Shown here: piece by piece, positions 60,915 through 64,000 of the stretch
How positions within the stretch are numbered: the stretch's first letter is position 1
How the letters are laid out: every line of letters starts with the position of its first letter
From: Flexilinea flocculi
GTDB taxonomy: Bacteria; Chloroflexota; Anaerolineae; Anaerolineales; Anaerolineaceae
Length of the DNA stretch: 64,000 bases
Assembly (NCBI RefSeq): GCF_001192795.1
Contig: NZ_DF968180.1
Coordinates: 62,001-126,000, forward strand
Direction of reading: 5' to 3'
Position numbers and translations under genes: made by a program
Notes under the pieces: model-generated
Seen by the model: the letters and a program-made list of their open reading frames with translations, nothing else
What the model was told of the DNA's origin: nothing
The model's database searches: none

Positions 60915-62324
60915 ATGATAAATCAGACAAAACAGCTTGGATTTCATTATTATAGTGATACTGATCATTATGATGAAGCCAGTTTGGATTACTGGCTGCC
61001 GAAGCTGTTAGCTGTCGGCACCCGCTGGCTGGTGCTCTCCATCATCGAAAGAGCAGAAATCCCCGAGAATTTTCTGAAACGAGTGACTGCGGCTGGAATT
61101 GAACCGATTATCTGCCCACAATTTTCTATCAGTAATCCCCCACAGGTGGACATTTTTCGGGAGAGAATGTCTTATTATCGAAAAAATGGCGTCCATCTCG
61201 TCCAACTTTACAATTATCCAAACATGAAGAGCGCCTGGACACCGGATGAATGGAAGAAACAGAAACTGGTGGAACGATTTATTGAGTTATTTTCCAGATA
61301 TGCACAAATATGTATTGAACAGAAAATCATCCCCATTTTTCCACTACTTCAGCCAGGTGGCGATTATTGGGATATTTCATTTTTAAAAGAATCGCTTCAT
61401 GTTCTGCAGCAAAAAAAATATGAATCCATACTGTCAAATCTGATATTTTCCGCAGACGCCGGTTTTCAGGAACATGCGTTGGATTGGGGGAAAGGTGGTC
61501 CGGAAGCATATCATCCTGTTTATGCTTATCAGACTGGGCAGATTGATCATCGTGGTTTTCATATTTTCGAATGGTATCAAGCGATACTGCATCAATCTTT
61601 AAAAAAATATGCTCCGATGATTCTCTTTCAAACCGGTCGTTGGTCACCCAATACCGGTCCATTTGATTTATCACCCAAACAAGCCAAGCAGCAATTATTA
61701 AAAATCTTAGCGTTACTACAGGAACAGGCTGTAAAAGTCTTACCGCAGGAAAATCCGGAAATACCACCATATATCATTTCATGCAATCTTTATAAGCTGC
61801 CATCTGAATTTCTGACAAATCTCAAAACAGAACAAGAATCCAGGAAATTCCTGAAAGATGTGCTATTACACAAAAAGGTTTCAAACGCAAGCCGCAGTCT
61901 GGATCCCACCGTTTCGGTTTCCAAATCTGTTTCCTCTGAAATCGGTTCTGTTATCTGCAGTATTATCGCAGCGATTACACCTTACCTGTGCGGAGCAGGA
62001 AAACAATTTGTGATTCTGGTCGTTGAAAATTTTGTTAAAATTGTTCGATCTCTGATTTCAATCTTTCTGCGAGGGGAAAGCTATTCATCCTACTTTTTGA
62101 TTCCGGATGCTGAATCACTGCTGACCGAGGGACAGAGAGAAATTATCCGCCAATATATTAATAAAACAAACTGCAAATCCGGAAAAAATTTGTATGAAGC
62201 GTTATCTTCATCGAAAGTGATCCTGTTGAATGACAGTTCACTTTATCCAAGAAATGTTATAAAACAGCTTCGATATAACAACTGTCAAATTCAGACTTTA
62301 TCCGAATCAAATTACGGAAATTAG
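60915..62324 (+). CDS. Hypothetical protein with TIM-barrel-like N-terminal region
   Basis: A 469-residue protein. The first 310 residues alternate strands and helices in TIM-barrel fashion: GFHYYSDTDHYDEASLDYWL, GTRWLVLSI, GIEPIICPQFS, GVHLVQLYNYPNM, IIPIFPLLQPGGDYWD, and YAPMILFQTGRW. This resembles glycoside-hydrolase-like barrels, but I cannot name a family or point to certain catalytic acids. The remaining 160 residues include a hydrophobic stretch (VICSIIAAITPYLCGAG) and a charged helical end. It begins a tight unit with the FtsZ-like gene 12 bp downstream, so a role in envelope or division is suggested by context only. Confidence 0.6.
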   Translation: MINQTKQLGFHYYSDTDHYDEASLDYWLPKLLAVGTRWLVLSIIERAEIPENFLKRVTAAGIEPIICPQFSISNPPQVDIFRERMSYYRKNGVHLVQLYNYPNMKSAWTPDEWKKQKLVERFIELFSRYAQICIEQKIIPIFPLLQPGGDYWDISFLKESLHVLQQKKYESILSNLIFSADAGFQEHALDWGKGGPEAYHPVYAYQTGQIDHRGFHIFEWYQAILHQSLKKYAPMILFQTGRWSPNTGPFDLSPKQAKQQLLKILALLQEQAVKVLPQENPEIPPYIISCNLYKLPSEFLTNLKTEQESRKFLKDVLLHKKVSNASRSLDPTVSVSKSVSSEIGSVICSIIAAITPYLCGAGKQFVILVVENFVKIVRSLISIFLRGESYSSYFLIPDAESLLTEGQREIIRQYINKTNCKSGKNLYEALSSSKVILLNDSSLYPRNVIKQLRYNNCQIQTLSESNYGN

Positions 62325-62336
62325 CGAGGTACTCCT

Positions 62337-63692
62337 ATGAAAAACTCATTAACACAAAAAATCGGTGATGAAATTGTCTACAATAAACCTGTAATTAAAG
62401 TGATTGGTTTGGGAGGTGGGGGCGGCAACGCTGTGAGCCGAATGATCTCAAGAAATTTCACAGAGGTTGATTTTATCGCAGCCAATACAGATTCTCAGGC
62501 TTTAAAGTCAAATAGCGCTCCGACAAAATTGCTCATCGGTCCGGGAATTACCCGAGGAATGGGTTGCGGTGGAAATCCGGAAATCGGAGAATTAGCAGCG
62601 CTGGAGAGCGAATCGCTAATCCGTGAGGCGTTGCAGGGAGCGGATATCGTTTTTCTGACAGCCGGCATGGGCGGCGGTACCGGATCCGGTGCTATCGGCG
62701 TTGCGGCAAAAATCGCCAAAGATCTGGGGGCAGTTACCATTTCGGTAGTCAACACTCCCTTTTCATTTGAATCCGGGAAACGGATTACCAATGCGCGCAC
62801 CTATCTGAATAAATTAGCTGCTCACTCTGATACATTGATTGCGATTCCCAATGATCAATTATTGAAAATTGTCCCGCGAGATCTCTCGTTAAAAGAATCT
62901 TTTGAAATTGCCGATGATGTGCTACGACAGGGTGTTCTTGGCATCAGCCAGTTACTGACCGGTGTCGGCGAAATTAATGTCGATTTTTCTCATATCCGCA
63001 ATATGATGATGAATGGCGGCGGATCCCTGCTGACAATCGGATATGGAAAAGGTCCCAACAAGGTTTCCATGGCAATGTATCAGGCATTAAATCATCCGCT
63101 GTTGGAGCATCTGCCGATTGAAAATGCGACCGGTATGATCGTAAACTTTACAGGTGATGAAAACCTTTCATTCCGCGAAGTTGTTGAAGGAATGGGCTAT
63201 TTACAGCAACTTTCCAACCATCAGGCTGAAATTATTCCGGGACAGATCGTTGATAATCGGCTGCAAGATGAAGTAGAAATTATTCTGATTGTCACCGGAA
63301 TGGCTTCCACACCGCTGGAATCGTTGAACACGAAACCGGAAGTTAAAAAGAATTCTTTGGAAAGAGAAAAAACGTCACCCAAAACGTTCTACTCGAACGT
63401 GGCGATTCCTGATTCGATCAGTCACGGGGAGGAGACAAAAGTACTGGAAACAGTCCTTTCATCGACAGAGCCCATGCGATCAATGCAATCGATTGATGGA
63501 CCGATCATTCCGACCCCTAATACAGAGAAAAAAGAATTCTCTGCATCCGCAGAAGCCGCATTTGAAACATTTATGTCTCCGCTGGGATTAAGCGGCTATA
63601 CCCCCGCTTCCATCACGAAAAACGTCGAAAATTCTGACACTGATAAAATTCAGGATTTGGATATCCCGACGTTTATTCGGCGGAAAATGTAA
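62337..63692 (+). CDS. ftsZ: FtsZ homologue with altered T7 loop
   Basis: A 451-residue tubulin-fold GTPase. The nucleotide-binding IKVIGLGGGGGNAVSRM and NTPFSFESGKR are present. The tubulin signature is GGGTGSG (112-118) rather than GGGTGTG. The T7 loop reads INVDFSHIR: Asn214 and Asp216 remain, but the second acidic residue (Asp212 in E. coli, part of NxDxxD) is His219. That aspartate is needed for GTP hydrolysis in the next subunit. The C-terminal tail ends DLDIPTFIRRKM, a good FtsA/SepF-binding peptide. GAGG precedes the ATG. It may be an auxiliary FtsZ paralogue; no ftsA, murein or other division genes are adjacent. Confidence 0.88.
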   Translation: MKNSLTQKIGDEIVYNKPVIKVIGLGGGGGNAVSRMISRNFTEVDFIAANTDSQALKSNSAPTKLLIGPGITRGMGCGGNPEIGELAALESESLIREALQGADIVFLTAGMGGGTGSGAIGVAAKIAKDLGAVTISVVNTPFSFESGKRITNARTYLNKLAAHSDTLIAIPNDQLLKIVPRDLSLKESFEIADDVLRQGVLGISQLLTGVGEINVDFSHIRNMMMNGGGSLLTIGYGKGPNKVSMAMYQALNHPLLEHLPIENATGMIVNFTGDENLSFREVVEGMGYLQQLSNHQAEIIPGQIVDNRLQDEVEIILIVTGMASTPLESLNTKPEVKKNSLEREKTSPKTFYSNVAIPDSISHGEETKVLETVLSSTEPMRSMQSIDGPIIPTPNTEKKEFSASAEAAFETFMSPLGLSGYTPASITKNVENSDTDKIQDLDIPTFIRRKM

Positions 63693-63707
63693 TATTGAGG
63701 TCCTTGC

Positions 63708-63935
63708 ATGGCAGCGTTTTCAAAACAAAAAGTTCAATCCGTAAATCAGACTATCTGTCAGGAATATCCGGATTTTAAGAATATATATCCGAAGGTTACT
63801 GAGACATCAGATGGAAATGCTGTGTTGGTTTATGAGAAAAAAGAAAAAACAGCGGATGGAATACCCATCAAATTGGTGCTGCGGGTGACTGTCGATGCAA
63901 ATGGGAGAATTTTAAAAGTTTCGACATCAAGATAA
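63708..63935 (+). CDS. Small hypothetical protein downstream of ftsZ
   Basis: A 75-residue protein starting 15 bp after ftsZ with TGAGGT as ribosome-binding site. It seems to be a small alpha/beta protein: an N-terminal helix, then strands NAVLVYEKKEKTADG and IKLVLRVTVDANGRILKVSTS. No signal or membrane segment is seen and I know no family. The operon position suggests that it works with the TIM-barrel and FtsZ-like proteins. The last 65 bases of the window hold nothing I can name. Confidence 0.6.
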   Translation: MAAFSKQKVQSVNQTICQEYPDFKNIYPKVTETSDGNAVLVYEKKEKTADGIPIKLVLRVTVDANGRILKVSTSR

Positions 63936-64000
63936 AATCAGTATCCATCCTTCTTCGATGGGTAAGGCAATTTTTTCGTTAATAAATCATAACCACCGGT

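Noticed and set aside
60583-60918. Plus-strand 111-codon frame after the APC permease
   Set aside because: It starts inside the permease terminator region, has no ribosome-binding site and shows no domain.

Overview
The window reads as chromosomal DNA of an anaerobic, moderately low-GC bacterium. An Anaerolineae-type Chloroflexota (Anaerolineaceae/Flexilinea-like) is my best inference. The reasons are lipoproteins with NBR1-type Ig-like domains behind Thr/Pro-rich linkers, a Gram-positive-style ClpC, many polytopic GT-C-like membrane proteins and solute-binding transporters. No rRNA is present, so the assignment is not proven. The window holds one tRNA (Ser-GCU), about 41 credible protein genes including three small ones, one truncated gene copy, and an unusually dense set of intergenic repeats.

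Layout. 0.5-6.1 kb: ribosome-rescue factor ArfB, a sugar ABC importer (ATPase, permease, binding protein) and an MFS exporter. 6.6-10.0 kb: a polar amino-acid ABC importer made of two unusual fusion proteins. 10.3-11.7 kb: an orphan double-glycine leader peptide gene and a PadR/DUF2812 pair. 12.1-17.4 kb: serine acetyltransferase, a 174-bp tandem repeat array, a large secreted ricin-lectin/PAN protein and LarB. 17.6-26.4 kb: a one-direction cluster of four large GT-C-like membrane proteins plus a Gfo/Idh/MocA oxidoreductase, likely surface glycan assembly. 26.8-36.1 kb: SurE with an Ig-like lipoprotein, ClpC, an MBOAT/SGNH O-acylation pair and another polytopic protein. 36.2-45.0 kb: a sugar-phosphate cluster with two paralogous deoxyhypusine-synthase-like proteins (one fused to a SIS isomerase), a GmhA-like isomerase, ROK and PfkB kinases, a HAD phosphatase, a DUF4432 epimerase-like protein and NagB. 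45.0-48.1 kb: a helical-repeat protein, two flavodoxin-like proteins and a locus of two tiny membrane peptides behind a palindromic operator. 48.4-56.7 kb: complete asnS, then an AT-rich island (permease, ATPase, binding protein, MBL-fold lactonase, LacI regulator), then a second copy of the last 801 bp of asnS. 56.7-64 kb: an Ig-like lipoprotein, tRNA-Ser, an APC permease and a three-gene unit with an FtsZ homologue lacking the second T7-loop aspartate.

The most striking unexplained structure is a dispersed family of intergenic elements. Long forms are about 107-124 bp. They are bounded by inverted ends close to CAGCAATTCGAAATA / TATTTCGAATTGCTG, and most enclose a central hairpin of 12-22 bp. 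The arms differ in sequence from copy to copy yet stay complementary, which means the structure is being kept. Short forms of 52-76 bp lack the hairpin. Around twenty full, short or decayed copies lie between genes, sometimes supplying a stop codon and sometimes apparently transcribed in a 5' leader. Other points for follow-up are the asnS-flanked island, the orphan leader peptide, the DHS-like/SIS sugar cluster, the degenerate FtsZ and the lobe-shifted binding-protein/permease fusion. All calls are from reading sequence and translations; no database search was run.
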